From the NCBI GenBank assembly GCA_945829445.1, contig CALZUY010000004.1, positions 1 through 64,000 on the forward strand: a stretch of 64,000 nucleotides of DNA. The letters run 5' to 3'. Positions 8,663 to 17,832 of the stretch are shown piece after piece; position 1 is the stretch's first letter; every line of letters begins with the position of its first letter. The notes under the pieces are model-generated. The model had not been told where the DNA came from. It was given only the letters and a program-made list of their open reading frames with translations, and did no database searches. The translations under genes were made by a program, and so were the position numbers. This stretch comes from Butyricicoccus_A sp945486175. GTDB taxonomy: Bacteria; Bacillota; Clostridia; Oscillospirales; Butyricicoccaceae.

Positions 8663-8699
8663 CGAACATCCTCCTTCCAGATGAATCGAATAATCAGAT

Positions 8700-11342
8700 T
8701 TATTTCAGCATTGCATCGACAATGTTGTTGACTGCTTCGAGGGCTTCTTCCAGCTTTGCCGGATTCTTGCCGCCTGCGGATGCGGAATCCGGACGTCCGC
8801 CGCCGCCACCGCCGCACATCTTGGCAACTTCCTTGATGATCTTGCCCGCATGTGCGCCTGCTGCCAGCGCTTCCTTGCCGCAGACACAGAGCAGCTGTAC
8901 CTTGCTCTCACCGGTGACAACCGCGAGAACGGCAACCATCTTCGGCGCGCGCTCCTTGATGAGGTCACCCAGTGTGCGCATGATCTCCGGAGACTCGGCA
9001 TCCAGCTTGGCAGCCAGGACATTGACACCGTGAACATCACGCGACAGGTTGAACAGCTCGACCAGCTTCATCTCAGCCAGCTTGCCGTTGAGCGATTCAA
9101 TATTGCGGCGCAGGTCACGCATTTCGTCGACCATCTGGCCCGCACGCGCAACAACATCGTTCGGAGTCGTTTTCAGCTCAGATGCGATCTCAGCCAGCGT
9201 CTCCTGACGCTTCTCGAACATGTCGAGGAATGCACGGCCGGTGAGTGCTTCGATACGGCGGACACCTGCCGCAACCGATGCCTCGCTGACGATCTTGAAC
9301 ATACCAGCCTTTGCGGTGTTGTCCAGATGCGTGCCGCCGCAGAACTCGATGGAGAAGTCACCTGCGCGGACAACGCGGACGATATCGCCGTATTTTTCAC
9401 CGAACAGCGCCATTGCGCCCAGCTTCTTTGCTTCATCAATCGGCATCTCGTCGGTGCGAACCGTCATGCCTTCGAGAATCGCGTTGTTGACAATGCGCTC
9501 AACCTTCGCAATTTCCTCCGGCGTCATCGCAGCAAAATGCGTGAAGTCAAAGCGGACATGGTCAGCATCGGTGTAGGAACCAGCCTGCTCGACATGGCTG
9601 CCGAGTACCTCGCGCAGTGCCTGCTGCAGCAGGTGGGTTGCGGTATGGGAACGGCAGATCGCCTGACGGCGCTCCTTGTCGACCTTACAGGTGACAGTAT
9701 CGCCGCGGCTGATGACACCGCTCTTGACGACGCCGGAATGCAGGTACATGCGTCCGTCGCCGCTCTTCTGTACGTTATCAATTTCAATCTCGCAGTCACC
9801 GTGCGAAATGGTGCCGTGATCCGGTACCTGGCCGCCCATCTCCGCATAAAACGGCGTGCGGTCGAGTACGAGCGTCAGCTTTGCGCCTGCGCGGACTGCG
9901 TCAGTGCTCTCGCCTTCCGAAACGATGGCGAGGACATTTGCGGTTGCTTCCAGATTGTCATAGCCGCAGAACTCCGTGCTCAGAGACTTGTCCAGGCCAA
10001 GGTCTTCCGATGCCCAGCCGAGATCGCCCATGCGCTTGCGGTCCTCACGGGAACGCTCCTTCTGCTCCTGAATCAGCGCATCAAAACCGTCGCGGTCGGT
10101 GGTCATGCCCTGCTCCTCGAGGATCTCGATGGTCAGGTCAATCGGGAAGCCGTAGGTGTCGTGCAGCTTGAAAGCATCAGAAGCCGGAAGCTCGGTCTTG
10201 CCGTCCTTCTTTGCAGCCTCAATCATGTCGTTGAGAATATTCAGGCCTGCGTCAACCGTTGCATCGAAGCGCTCTTCTTCGACCTGAATGACCTTGCGGA
10301 TATACTCCTGCTTCTCGATCAGTGCCGGATATGCACCACCGCTCTCCTGAATGACGGTATCACATACCTGATACAGGAACGGCTTGTCGATACCGAGCAG
10401 CTTGCCATGGCGTGCCGCGCGGCGCAGCAGGCGGCGCAGAACATAGCCGCGGCCCTCGTTGGACGGGATAACGCCGTCGCAGATCATCATAACGGTGGAA
10501 CGGATGTGGTCAGTGATGACGCGCAGGGAAACGTCGGTCTTGTACGACTCACCGTAGGTCTTGCCGGAAATGCGGGAGACATGATCGGTGATGTTGCGGA
10601 CGGTATCCACATCAAACAGCGAATCGACGTCCTGCATGACAACTGCCAGACGCTCCAGACCCATGCCGGTGTCGATGTTCTTCTGAATCAGCTCAGTGTA
10701 GTTGCCCTGACCGTCGTTGTTGAACTGGGAGAATACGTTGTTCCAGACCTCCATATAGCGGTCACAGTCACAACCGACCGTACAGCCCGGCTTGCCGCAG
10801 CCATACTTCTCGCCGCGGTCATAGTAAATCTCAGAGCACGGGCCGCACGGACCGGAGCCATGCTCCCAGAAGTTGTCTTCCTTGCCGAAGCGGAAGATAC
10901 GCTCTGCCGGAATGCCGATCTGCTTGTTCCAGATTTCAAATGCCTCATCGTCATCCTCATAGATGGACGGATACAGGCGGTTCGGGTCGAGACCCATGAC
11001 CTCGGTCAGGAATTCCCAGCTCCATGCGATGGCTTCCTTCTTGAAGTAATCGCCAAAGGAGAAGTTGCCCAGCATCTCAAAGAAGGTGCCGTGACGTGCG
11101 GTCTTGCCGACATTCTCAATGTCGCCGGTACGGATACATTTCTGGCAGGTTGTGACGCGGCGGCGCGGCGGCTCCTGTTCACCGGTAAAGTACGGCTTGA
11201 GCGGTGCCATACCGGAATTGATGAGCAGCAGCGACTTGTCGCCCTGCGGAATCAGGGAAAAGCTCGGCAGTCTCAGATGATCCTTGGACTCAAAGAATGC
11301 GAGAAACTTTTCACGGATTTCATTTAAACCCATGTACTGCAT
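8700..11342 (-). CDS. alaS: Alanyl-tRNA synthetase
   Basis: A full-length 880-residue class II synthetase. The catalytic core is at residues 1-~240 (GLNEIREKFLAFFESKDH, RHGTFFEMLGNFSFGDYFK). The editing domain has the metal motif HTATHLL and the distal CGGTHL, and the C-terminal DHHA1 domain ends in CGGGGGGRPDSASAGGK. The start is the ATG at 11342 with GGAGG 8 bp upstream. It charges tRNA-Ala and clears mischarged Ser/Gly. Expression is controlled by the alanine T-box leader immediately upstream. Downstream is the HIT gene. Confidence 0.97.
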   Translation of the reverse strand: MQYMGLNEIREKFLAFFESKDHLRLPSFSLIPQGDKSLLLINSGMAPLKPYFTGEQEPPRRRVTTCQKCIRTGDIENVGKTARHGTFFEMLGNFSFGDYFKKEAIAWSWEFLTEVMGLDPNRLYPSIYEDDDEAFEIWNKQIGIPAERIFRFGKEDNFWEHGSGPCGPCSEIYYDRGEKYGCGKPGCTVGCDCDRYMEVWNNVFSQFNNDGQGNYTELIQKNIDTGMGLERLAVVMQDVDSLFDVDTVRNITDHVSRISGKTYGESYKTDVSLRVITDHIRSTVMMICDGVIPSNEGRGYVLRRLLRRAARHGKLLGIDKPFLYQVCDTVIQESGGAYPALIEKQEYIRKVIQVEEERFDATVDAGLNILNDMIEAAKKDGKTELPASDAFKLHDTYGFPIDLTIEILEEQGMTTDRDGFDALIQEQKERSREDRKRMGDLGWASEDLGLDKSLSTEFCGYDNLEATANVLAIVSEGESTDAVRAGAKLTLVLDRTPFYAEMGGQVPDHGTISHGDCEIEIDNVQKSGDGRMYLHSGVVKSGVISRGDTVTCKVDKERRQAICRSHTATHLLQQALREVLGSHVEQAGSYTDADHVRFDFTHFAAMTPEEIAKVERIVNNAILEGMTVRTDEMPIDEAKKLGAMALFGEKYGDIVRVVRAGDFSIEFCGGTHLDNTAKAGMFKIVSEASVAAGVRRIEALTGRAFLDMFEKRQETLAEIASELKTTPNDVVARAGQMVDEMRDLRRNIESLNGKLAEMKLVELFNLSRDVHGVNVLAAKLDAESPEIMRTLGDLIKERAPKMVAVLAVVTGESKVQLLCVCGKEALAAGAHAGKIIKEVAKMCGGGGGGRPDSASAGGKNPAKLEEALEAVNNIVDAMLK

Positions 11343-11387
11343 GAAAATTGCCTCCAACTATTGATATAAATTTATTGTTTTACAGAT

Positions 11388-11619
11388 AAAAAAGCCCTCG
11401 CCCGGTATAGGGGCGAAGGCTTTGCTCGCGGTACCACCCTAATTTGCCGGAAACCCGGCATCTCAGTGCGCCCTTAACGCGGGCAGACGATCCGGTTCTT
11501 TCCCGGATGGCTCAGAAATGGCTGACAGGCTCCTGCGCTGCGGGGCTTTCACCGTCCCCCGCTCTCTGCAAGGCGGTATGCGCTGTCTCGTTCCGTCATC
11601 GCCAAAATAGCTGTATAAC
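11388..11619 (-). promoter_or_regulatory. T-box riboswitch (alanine) controlling alaS
   Basis: The leader contains the T-box antiterminator sequence AGGGTGGTACCGCG (11427-11440, minus strand) followed by an intrinsic terminator: stem AGCCTTCGCCC/GGGCGAGGGCT with a U-run (11388-11423). Upstream is a Stem I-like region with AGAGAG and GGTGAAAGCC elements near 11545-11562. A GCC triplet at 11520-11522, followed by ATTTCTGAG, sits in the usual specifier context and matches an alanine codon. Uncharged tRNA-Ala would stabilise the antiterminator and switch alaS on. The T-box and terminator are seen directly; the specifier assignment is by position. Confidence 0.92.
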
Positions 11620-11625
11620 GCTTTC

Positions 11626-11653
11626 ATTATACACGTTTGTGTGGATTTGTCAA
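11626..11653 (-). promoter_or_regulatory. Promoter of alaS T-box transcript
   Basis: TTGACA (11648-11653) and TATAAT (11626-11631) match consensus exactly with a 16-bp spacer. The -35 box overlaps the TGA stop codon (11650-11652) of the upstream U32 peptidase gene. Confidence 0.88.
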
Positions 11654-12894
11654 CCGTTTTTGACCGGATTTGCCGCTTTTTCCTTGCGCAGGATTGCAAA
11701 ATCCGAGACCTGGAACGGGAATTTCATATGAATGCGCATCATGGCTGAGCGCGCCGCATCGAGAATTTCCCCGTCATCGTTGCGCATTTCCTCCACGCGG
11801 AAGGAATAAACCGGTTTGCCCGGCTGCATCAGCTCGAGCGTGTCGCCGCTGAAAAAGCGGTTCTTGAGTACAAATACAGCGTTGCCGTCTGCATCACACG
11901 ACTCAAACAGTGCAGCAATCTCCCAGTCGCGTATGTACATGACGTCCGGGTAATACTGCCCCTTCGGGTCGCGCCCGAAGTAAAAGCCGGTAAAGTATTC
12001 GCGGTGGCTGATTTTGCCGATTTCCTCGCGGATATCCTCCGGAACCTTGAAGTCGGGCGTCGGGTTTGCCAGATAGGCATCAACCGCACGGCGGTACGCG
12101 GCAGTGATGCCCGCTGTATAATAGGCAGTCTTTGCACGGCCTTCAATCTTAAACGAAGTAATGCCTGCCGCAATCAGCTCGGGAATATGGTCGATCATGC
12201 ACATATCCTTGGAGTTGTACAGATATGTGCCCCGTTCGTCCTCATCGACCGGGAAATACTGTCCCGGCCGCTTCTCCTCCATCAGCGCATATTTCCAGCG
12301 GCAGGACTGTGCACAGGCGCCGTGGTTGGCATCGCGTCCGGTGGTATAGTTGGAAATCAGACAGCGTCCGGAATAGGAGATGCACATCGCGCCGTGGACA
12401 AAGCACTCGATTTCGACTTCCGGCGGAATATGGTCGCGGATGGTTTTGATTTCCTCCAGCGTCAGCTCGCGCGCGAGCACAATACGCTCCGCACCCATCT
12501 CAACCCAGAACTGCGCGGCCTCATAATTGAGGATGCTCGTCTGGGTGCTGATATGCAGCGGCAGCTGGGGTACTACGCGCTTTGCCACGCGGATGACACC
12601 GAGATCGGACACAATTGCCGCATCTGCGCCGTATTCATACAGCTTTTGCAGATAGGTCTCCAGTTCCGGAAATTCGTTCGAGCGCGGAGAGATATTGACC
12701 GTGACATAGACCTTTACGCCGCGCGCGTGCGCATAAGCAATGCCCTCGCGCAGCTCGTCATCGGTAAAATTGTCGGATGCCGCGCGCATGCCGAAATGTT
12801 TTCCTGCCAGATAAACGGCATCTGCACCGTATGCAATCGCGTATTTCAGCCGTTCCATGTCCCCTGCCGGAGACAGAATTTCAGGTTTGTTCAT
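11650..12894 (-). CDS. U32 family peptidase / tRNA or rRNA hydroxylation protein
   Basis: A 414-residue U32-family protein. The N-terminus PEILSPAGDMERLKYAIAYG and the family signature ECFVHGAMCISYSGRCLISN are clear, as is the four-Cys pattern (CFVHGAMC, GRCLIS, HGACAQSCRW) that binds an iron-sulfur cluster. Relatives TrhP (tRNA 5-hydroxyuridine) and RlhA (23S rRNA C2501) act in prephenate-dependent RNA hydroxylation; older annotation as collagenase is doubtful. The ATG at 12894 has AGAGG 6 bp upstream. It follows mltG by 13 bp, so the two are co-transcribed. Confidence 0.9.
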   Translation of the reverse strand: MNKPEILSPAGDMERLKYAIAYGADAVYLAGKHFGMRAASDNFTDDELREGIAYAHARGVKVYVTVNISPRSNEFPELETYLQKLYEYGADAAIVSDLGVIRVAKRVVPQLPLHISTQTSILNYEAAQFWVEMGAERIVLARELTLEEIKTIRDHIPPEVEIECFVHGAMCISYSGRCLISNYTTGRDANHGACAQSCRWKYALMEEKRPGQYFPVDEDERGTYLYNSKDMCMIDHIPELIAAGITSFKIEGRAKTAYYTAGITAAYRRAVDAYLANPTPDFKVPEDIREEIGKISHREYFTGFYFGRDPKGQYYPDVMYIRDWEIAALFESCDADGNAVFVLKNRFFSGDTLELMQPGKPVYSFRVEEMRNDDGEILDAARSAMMRIHMKFPFQVSDFAILRKEKAANPVKNG

Positions 12895-12907
12895 AAAAAT
12901 CCTCTTG

Positions 12908-14029
12908 TTATTTTGCGTTCTTTTCCGCCTGTACCTTTTTGATGTTGGCGGTCTGCTCTTCCTGCGTCTTTGCGTAGATGTGGGCCGAGCCGTCAGCATT
13001 GGCAACGTAATAATAATAGTCGTGCTCCGCAGGGCTGACAGCTGCCTTCATTGCATCCAGACCCGGATTGCAGATCGGTCCGGGCGGCAGTCCCTTGCTG
13101 GTATAGGTGTTATATGGGCTGTCGCTCTTCATATCCTCATCCGTCAGATCGAGGTGGCCGACCGCATACTGGATGGTCGCGTCAATGTTGAGGTACGGAT
13201 ACTCAGATGAATGGTTCAGGCGGTTGGCGATAACACCGGAAACCTGATACATATCATCGGGATCGACGGCCTCCTTTTCAATCATGGATGCGATATTGAC
13301 CATGTCAGCGACGGACATGCCCTTGGCTTCACACAGCTCAAGGAGGCTGTCGCCTTCCGAATCGTCATTCAGCTTGTTCTGGAAGTTGCCGAGCATTTTG
13401 TTGATAATGGTATCCGCTTCATCGCTCAGATAGAACTCGTAGGTATCCGGGAACAGATATCCTTCGAGGCGGTTGGTCTCATTGCCCAGATCATCCGGCA
13501 GGAAATCATAGTTGAATTCGCCGTCCTGCAGCACGCTGGTCAACTCATCCTTCGAGCTCAGGCCATTTTCCACCAATGTGTCAATAATCTGTGAGATCGT
13601 ATATCCTTCCGGAATTGTGACAGTCTGTGTACTGCGGTCTGTCAGGCGGATTTCATTGACAATATGGCGGTAATCCATATTGGAGTTGAGCGTCCACATA
13701 CCCGGGCGGAACGTGACGTCACGATAAATGATGCTGGTAAACAGCCGGAAGAACGAACCGTAATTGACAACACCGCTCTTGTCCAGCAGCTTGGATACCT
13801 GACCGACTGAGGCATCCTCCGGAATTGTAATTGTGATTTCACGGTCTTCCTTCGCCAGGGCAAACAGGTCGTTGCCGAGCAGAATGCCGGTTGTCGCGAG
13901 AACTGCGGAAATCAGCAGGATGCTGAGCAGATACAGTAGGCTGTTATGGCGCGTGGAGCGCTTTTTTTTGGAGCGTTTTGTGTTTTGTGACTCGGTTTTT
14001 GTATTTTTTTGGTTTCCAAACAACTTCAT
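12908..14029 (-). CDS. mltG: Endolytic peptidoglycan transglycosylase MltG
   Basis: 373 residues: a short basic cytoplasmic N-terminus (~30 residues, KRSKKKRSTRH), one membrane anchor (LLYLLSILLISAVLATTGILL), a LysM-like region, and the YceG catalytic domain. Catalytic landmarks are LEGYLFPDTYEF, the glutamate in MIEKEAVD, and LNIDATIQYAVG...SPYNTYTSKGLPPGPICNPG. MltG cleaves nascent glycan strands at the outer membrane face and sets their length. It starts the unit mltG-U32 peptidase, with AGGATA upstream of the ATG. Confidence 0.95.
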   Translation of the reverse strand: MKLFGNQKNTKTESQNTKRSKKKRSTRHNSLLYLLSILLISAVLATTGILLGNDLFALAKEDREITITIPEDASVGQVSKLLDKSGVVNYGSFFRLFTSIIYRDVTFRPGMWTLNSNMDYRHIVNEIRLTDRSTQTVTIPEGYTISQIIDTLVENGLSSKDELTSVLQDGEFNYDFLPDDLGNETNRLEGYLFPDTYEFYLSDEADTIINKMLGNFQNKLNDDSEGDSLLELCEAKGMSVADMVNIASMIEKEAVDPDDMYQVSGVIANRLNHSSEYPYLNIDATIQYAVGHLDLTDEDMKSDSPYNTYTSKGLPPGPICNPGLDAMKAAVSPAEHDYYYYVANADGSAHIYAKTQEEQTANIKKVQAEKNAK

Positions 14030-14083
14030 ATCCGTATCCTTTCTCCCTCTGCCGCGGGCGGCGGAAGGGCGGGGCTTTTTCTC

Positions 14084-14974
14084 TTATTTCAGCGCGATGC
14101 TGACAACAAAGCTGGAGATAAAAATGAAAAATCCAGGGTTAATCAGACAGTCCCGCAGGACCTCGCGGACAGGCCGGTCACACGGCGTAAATGGACGAAG
14201 CGTGTGCAGCTGAACCTGTGTTTCCAACGAGCGCAGCGTCAGATAAAGCGTCAGCAGAAACAGAATCAGATTGATGTGTGTAAAGTATTTCCAGATTCCA
14301 AAGGAACTGTACAGGTGAATCAGATAATTGATGACGTAATAATAGCAGTTGTTGATGACATGCGCCAGAACAGCCGGCCAGATCGAATCAAACGAATAGA
14401 CCAGAAACGCATAGGCACAGCCTGCAATCAGCGGGCCGATGAAATTCAGCAGCGAGCCGTGCAGGATGGCGAAGCAGATTCCGCAGAGCAGAATGCTCAC
14501 AGCCGTCCCGGCTTCCCGTTCAAATGCGGAAAACAGCGCGCCGCGCACAAAAATTTCCTCGGCAATCGGCGACAGAATGACAATACCCAGAAAGCTCAGG
14601 AAGCCGTACTGGTTTCCCACGCCGCTGGTTGTAACCATGCTGCTCAGATCCATATCAGTCGAACCGCAGATCACATACACAACAAGATTTGCCAGAAATG
14701 ACAGGAATGATACAGCGAGTGCGAATTTTACCGTAAATCCAAAATAGACCACCGCATTCTGTCGGCGTTTCAAGCGGAAATTGAGCTTAAATGTATCGTC
14801 CTGCGCCTTGTACATGCAGTACGCCGGAGGGACAAATGCCAACAGCTCGACTACAATTACGCCCAGTGCCGGGAAGGAGGAAAAAGCAAAGTCAAACCCC
14901 ATGCTGCATACAGTCAGAATAATATAACATGCAAACAGCATCAGGCCCGGAAGCATGGTACTTTTATCCTTCAT
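14084..14974 (-). CDS. CPBP family intramembrane glutamic endopeptidase
   Basis: A 296-residue polytopic membrane protein with about seven hydrophobic helices. It has the CPBP (Abi/Rce1-like) motifs EEIFVRGALFSAFER (EExxxR), FAILHG (FxxxH) and HVINN (HxxxN). Family members cleave prenylated or membrane-embedded peptides; the substrate here is unknown. The ATG overlaps the 3' end of the cyclo-ligase gene by 11 nt and uses GGAGG within that gene, so translation is coupled. Confidence 0.88.
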   Translation of the reverse strand: MKDKSTMLPGLMLFACYIILTVCSMGFDFAFSSFPALGVIVVELLAFVPPAYCMYKAQDDTFKLNFRLKRRQNAVVYFGFTVKFALAVSFLSFLANLVVYVICGSTDMDLSSMVTTSGVGNQYGFLSFLGIVILSPIAEEIFVRGALFSAFEREAGTAVSILLCGICFAILHGSLLNFIGPLIAGCAYAFLVYSFDSIWPAVLAHVINNCYYYVINYLIHLYSSFGIWKYFTHINLILFLLTLYLTLRSLETQVQLHTLRPFTPCDRPVREVLRDCLINPGFFIFISSFVVSIALK

Positions 14975-15527
14975 GGACCTGCACCACCTCCTGTTCGGTT
15001 ATGATACAGCCGCAGCGGATATCGTGCGGTTCGGCAGGCACCTGCTCCAGCAGGCGCGCCTGTGCACACAGTGCCATGCGGCAGGCGGATGTCTGCGGCA
15101 GAAAGCGGTCATAAAAGCCGCCGCCGTAGCCCAGCCGTGCCCCCGTTTTGTCGCATGCCAGTGCCGGAACAAGGCATAAATCAATTTCATCCGGCGGAAC
15201 TGCCGTACAATGTGCGCCCGGCTCGGGGATGCCAAAGGTCTCCTCGGTCAGGTCGCCTTCTGATGTAATGGCGCGCGGCTGCATGATATGTCCCGGCAGG
15301 CATTTCGGCAGGCATACGCGCTTGCCGCGCTGCAAGGCGTCTGCAATGATAGCGTGCGTATCAATTTCGTCCGCGGTCGAATAATAGACAAACAGCGTCC
15401 GGCTGCGTCGGTACGGCTCGCTTTGCAGTACGTTTTCTGTGATTGCCCGGTCTGTTGCAGCTTTTTCCGCCGGTGTGGTCTGTTTGCGCTGGCGGAGCAG
15501 CTCGCGCCGAAGAGAAGCCTTATCCAT
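14964..15527 (-). CDS. 5-formyltetrahydrofolate cyclo-ligase
   Basis: 187 residues. It converts 5-formyl-THF to 5,10-methenyl-THF with ATP. The N-terminus MDKASLRRELLRQRKQ and the ATP/folate motif ARLGYGGGFYDRFL are diagnostic. The start at 15527 fits the family N-terminus and overlaps the preceding gene by 8 nt; an in-frame ATG at 15542, preceded by AAGG, is an alternative. Its C-terminal codons overlap the next gene. Together with thyX and tmk nearby it belongs to one-carbon/thymidylate metabolism, though not clearly the same operon. Confidence 0.9.
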   Translation of the reverse strand: MDKASLRRELLRQRKQTTPAEKAATDRAITENVLQSEPYRRSRTLFVYYSTADEIDTHAIIADALQRGKRVCLPKCLPGHIMQPRAITSEGDLTEETFGIPEPGAHCTAVPPDEIDLCLVPALACDKTGARLGYGGGFYDRFLPQTSACRMALCAQARLLEQVPAEPHDIRCGCIITEQEVVQVHEG

Positions 15528-16059
15528 GGTATCCAATGCCATGGCGAACCTTGTCGGCAGCTTCCTTTCCGCGCAGCAGTTCAACCATAGTCAGACCGAG
15601 TTCAATCGAAGCGGCAGCACCACAGCCGGTGATGATTTTGCCATCGACACAGACCAGCCCGTCGAGCACGTTTGCACCTGCCATTTTGTCGTTTACGCTG
15701 AAATGGCACACCGCATTTTTGCCTTCGAGCACACCCTTTGCAGCCAGCACAGACGGTGCCGCGCAGATTGCCGCGATATAACAGCCATGCTCGACGCAGT
15801 ATGAAATTGCCTTGTCGATGACCGGCTTATCGTAATAATTTTTCGTGCCCGGGCCGCCCGGCAGGAAAATCATTTCACAGTCGGAAAGGTCGAGCTGCTC
15901 CGGCAGGATGTCCGCCTCGATGGTCAGGCCCATCTTGCTCGTGATCGTCTTGCCAGTCACGCCGACGCGCGTCACCGGGATGCCCGCGCGGGCCAGCATG
16001 TCGAGCGGCGCAATCATCTCGGTGTCTTCATAGCCGTCTACATGAAAGATATATACCAT
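15520..16059 (-). CDS. DJ-1/PfpI family protein
   Basis: A 179-residue class I glutamine-amidotransferase-like protein. The nucleophile elbow is AAICAAPSVLA, with Cys at about residue 100. The oxyanion/glutamate partner region DGYEDTEMIAPLDML is near the N-terminus, and LPGGPGTKNYYD is the GGPG motif. Family members act as chaperones, deglycases or in thiazole-related salvage (YajL/ThiJ type). It is upstream of the cyclo-ligase with a short overlap. The exact reaction cannot be read from sequence. Confidence 0.88.
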   Translation of the reverse strand: MVYIFHVDGYEDTEMIAPLDMLARAGIPVTRVGVTGKTITSKMGLTIEADILPEQLDLSDCEMIFLPGGPGTKNYYDKPVIDKAISYCVEHGCYIAAICAAPSVLAAKGVLEGKNAVCHFSVNDKMAGANVLDGLVCVDGKIITGCGAAASIELGLTMVELLRGKEAADKVRHGIGYHG

Positions 16060-16091
16060 AATCAGCGTCCTCCTTTATTATTAAACAAGTT

Positions 16092-16910
16092 TTAGTTGAA
16101 CAGCAGGTTGAAATATCCGCTTTGTACGGGGGTATCGTCGTGATACCGGATACAGCCCAGCCTGTGCGCGTTTCCGGGCGCAGTGACGCGCATTTCCTTG
16201 CAGCCACATGCGTGCAGAACAGCCTGTTCCAGTGTGGGAACATCCGTACCGCAGGCTTCCTGCGCCCACAGCCTGTCCGCGCCGTCCTGCCAGACAAATG
16301 CATATGCCGTCAGCGTGCCGCCGAGTTCCAGCCCAAAGGCACCGGCTCCCAGCGCATGAAACAGCGCGAGCTGTGCACACCAGTCGTCTGCCGACCGCAG
16401 CAGGCACATGCCTTCCGCGGGATACAGTGCCTGCATCGCCGGAATGTCGTCCTCTGTCAGACGGCGCAGCATGATGTTTTCTTCCGGCATTTCAGTGCGG
16501 GAAACCGTCTCCGTATCGACAGAAAAGGCTGTCTGATAGCCGAACTGGTCGTAAAATCCAAACAGCCATTCCTCCTGCGGGATCAGGATGGAAGCCGCGC
16601 GCTCTGCCTGCCGGTCCAGGTCAAACGAATGCATGAGCAGGCGGTCCATACGGTGCTGCCGCCGGCATTCCGGTGCGGTACATGCGCCGTAGATGTATGT
16701 CACCGGGCGCACACCGCGCGCATCGCGCAGCTGATACGGCAGCATCTGCAGCATGGAGCAGAGCCTGCCGTCTTCCTCATCCAGCAACGTAACCGCCGGA
16801 TTGTATTGATTTTCAAAAAACCACTGAGTAAACGCCTCATCGCCCGGAAAGCAGCGTTTCCAGAGCGCGAGCACCGCGTCAAAATCGCGGGTGTCTGCAA
16901 ATCGGATCAT
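16092..16910 (-). CDS. GNAT family N-acetyltransferase (Eis-like)
   Basis: 272 residues. The first ~140 carry a GNAT fold (MIRFADTRDFDAVLALWKRCF, then VTYIYGACTAPECRRQHRMDRLLMHS as the acetyl-CoA-binding motif A with a degenerate Q/RxxGxG/A loop). The C-terminal half resembles the second domain of Eis/GNAT_9 enzymes. The ATG overlaps the upstream stop (ATGA), coupling it to the DUF2156 protein. Substrate unknown. Confidence 0.8.
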   Translation of the reverse strand: MIRFADTRDFDAVLALWKRCFPGDEAFTQWFFENQYNPAVTLLDEEDGRLCSMLQMLPYQLRDARGVRPVTYIYGACTAPECRRQHRMDRLLMHSFDLDRQAERAASILIPQEEWLFGFYDQFGYQTAFSVDTETVSRTEMPEENIMLRRLTEDDIPAMQALYPAEGMCLLRSADDWCAQLALFHALGAGAFGLELGGTLTAYAFVWQDGADRLWAQEACGTDVPTLEQAVLHACGCKEMRVTAPGNAHRLGCIRYHDDTPVQSGYFNLLFN

Positions 16911-17812
16911 GCGTTTTTCACCGCCAGGAATTTTTTGCCCATCATCACCGGATGATAGGACAGCTTGGCCTTACGCAGGCCCTCCATTCCGAGGTCGTCC
17001 TCTCGATTGATGTAGGTGTAATCCGCGCAATTGTGCTGTGCAAATTGCTGGTTAATCATCGGATATGCGCCCGCAATCGATGCTTCTGCCTTCTCCAGCT
17101 GGATGACATAGGTGTCATCGCTGACCGGACAGCCCATCGTGAATGCAATGACCGCGCCATCCAGACGCAGAATGCCGCCCTTCATGCCGAGTGCCTCCCG
17201 ATTGTCCAGTGCGAGTGAAACCGCACAGGTTTCGCCGGAGTACATCATGCCGTTCGGACAGTTGTCGCCGGTCTGGCACCAGTGCAGGTGGAAGTCATAT
17301 GCTTCCTGTTTGTTCGCGCCGGTCAGCTCTTCGTATGACCAGCGGCCCTCATAGTTTTTCTTAAAACGGTTGACAAAGTTGCGTTTGGACTGCAATTTCT
17401 TGCCGGAAAGCGTCATGAGCTTTTCCGCAGAATAGATGTAGTCCGCAGAGTCCACGCCATCGGTAAAGGCATACCGCCCCGGAAGCACAGCTTCAATCTG
17501 TTCGAGCAGCGGCTCCGGGATGCCGCACATGGTAAACGGGATACCGCGTTCCTGTGCGTCGTCCTCCAGCATCAGCATGGCGGCTTTCAGATCACCCGCG
17601 CCGATCGGTGCAAGATACATCGGAATTTTATCCGGGAAGGTCGCCATTTTAATGAACATATATCCATTCACAAAGCATACCTGTGTGTCGTAATGATCCT
17701 TCCAGATGAACAAATCTGCAAAACAGTGTTCACAGATCCGATAATTGTGCTTTGCCGTGCAGATGTCTGCGTTTGCCTTATCCTCTAACGTAACTGGTTT
17801 AAATGGTAGCAT
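16907..17812 (-). CDS. DUF2156 (phosphatidylglycerol lysyltransferase-like) protein
   Basis: A 301-residue protein with the double-GNAT DUF2156 fold: N-terminal NYRICEHCFADLFIWKDHY and central LSGKKLQSKRNFVNRFKKNY, the family core related to the soluble domain of MprF. No membrane segment is present, so this is the stand-alone soluble form common in Clostridia. It forms a coupled pair with the following acetyltransferase. It may transfer an acyl or aminoacyl group from a carrier; the substrate is unknown. Confidence 0.85.
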   Translation of the reverse strand: MLPFKPVTLEDKANADICTAKHNYRICEHCFADLFIWKDHYDTQVCFVNGYMFIKMATFPDKIPMYLAPIGAGDLKAAMLMLEDDAQERGIPFTMCGIPEPLLEQIEAVLPGRYAFTDGVDSADYIYSAEKLMTLSGKKLQSKRNFVNRFKKNYEGRWSYEELTGANKQEAYDFHLHWCQTGDNCPNGMMYSGETCAVSLALDNREALGMKGGILRLDGAVIAFTMGCPVSDDTYVIQLEKAEASIAGAYPMINQQFAQHNCADYTYINREDDLGMEGLRKAKLSYHPVMMGKKFLAVKNA

Positions 17813-17832
17813 AAAAGAATGAGAGTCTCCTT

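Noticed and set aside
8850..11327. Very long plus-strand frame (825 codons) opposite alaS
   Set aside because: It mirrors alaS codon structure, has no ribosome-binding site and encodes no recognisable protein; alaS on the other strand is unambiguous.
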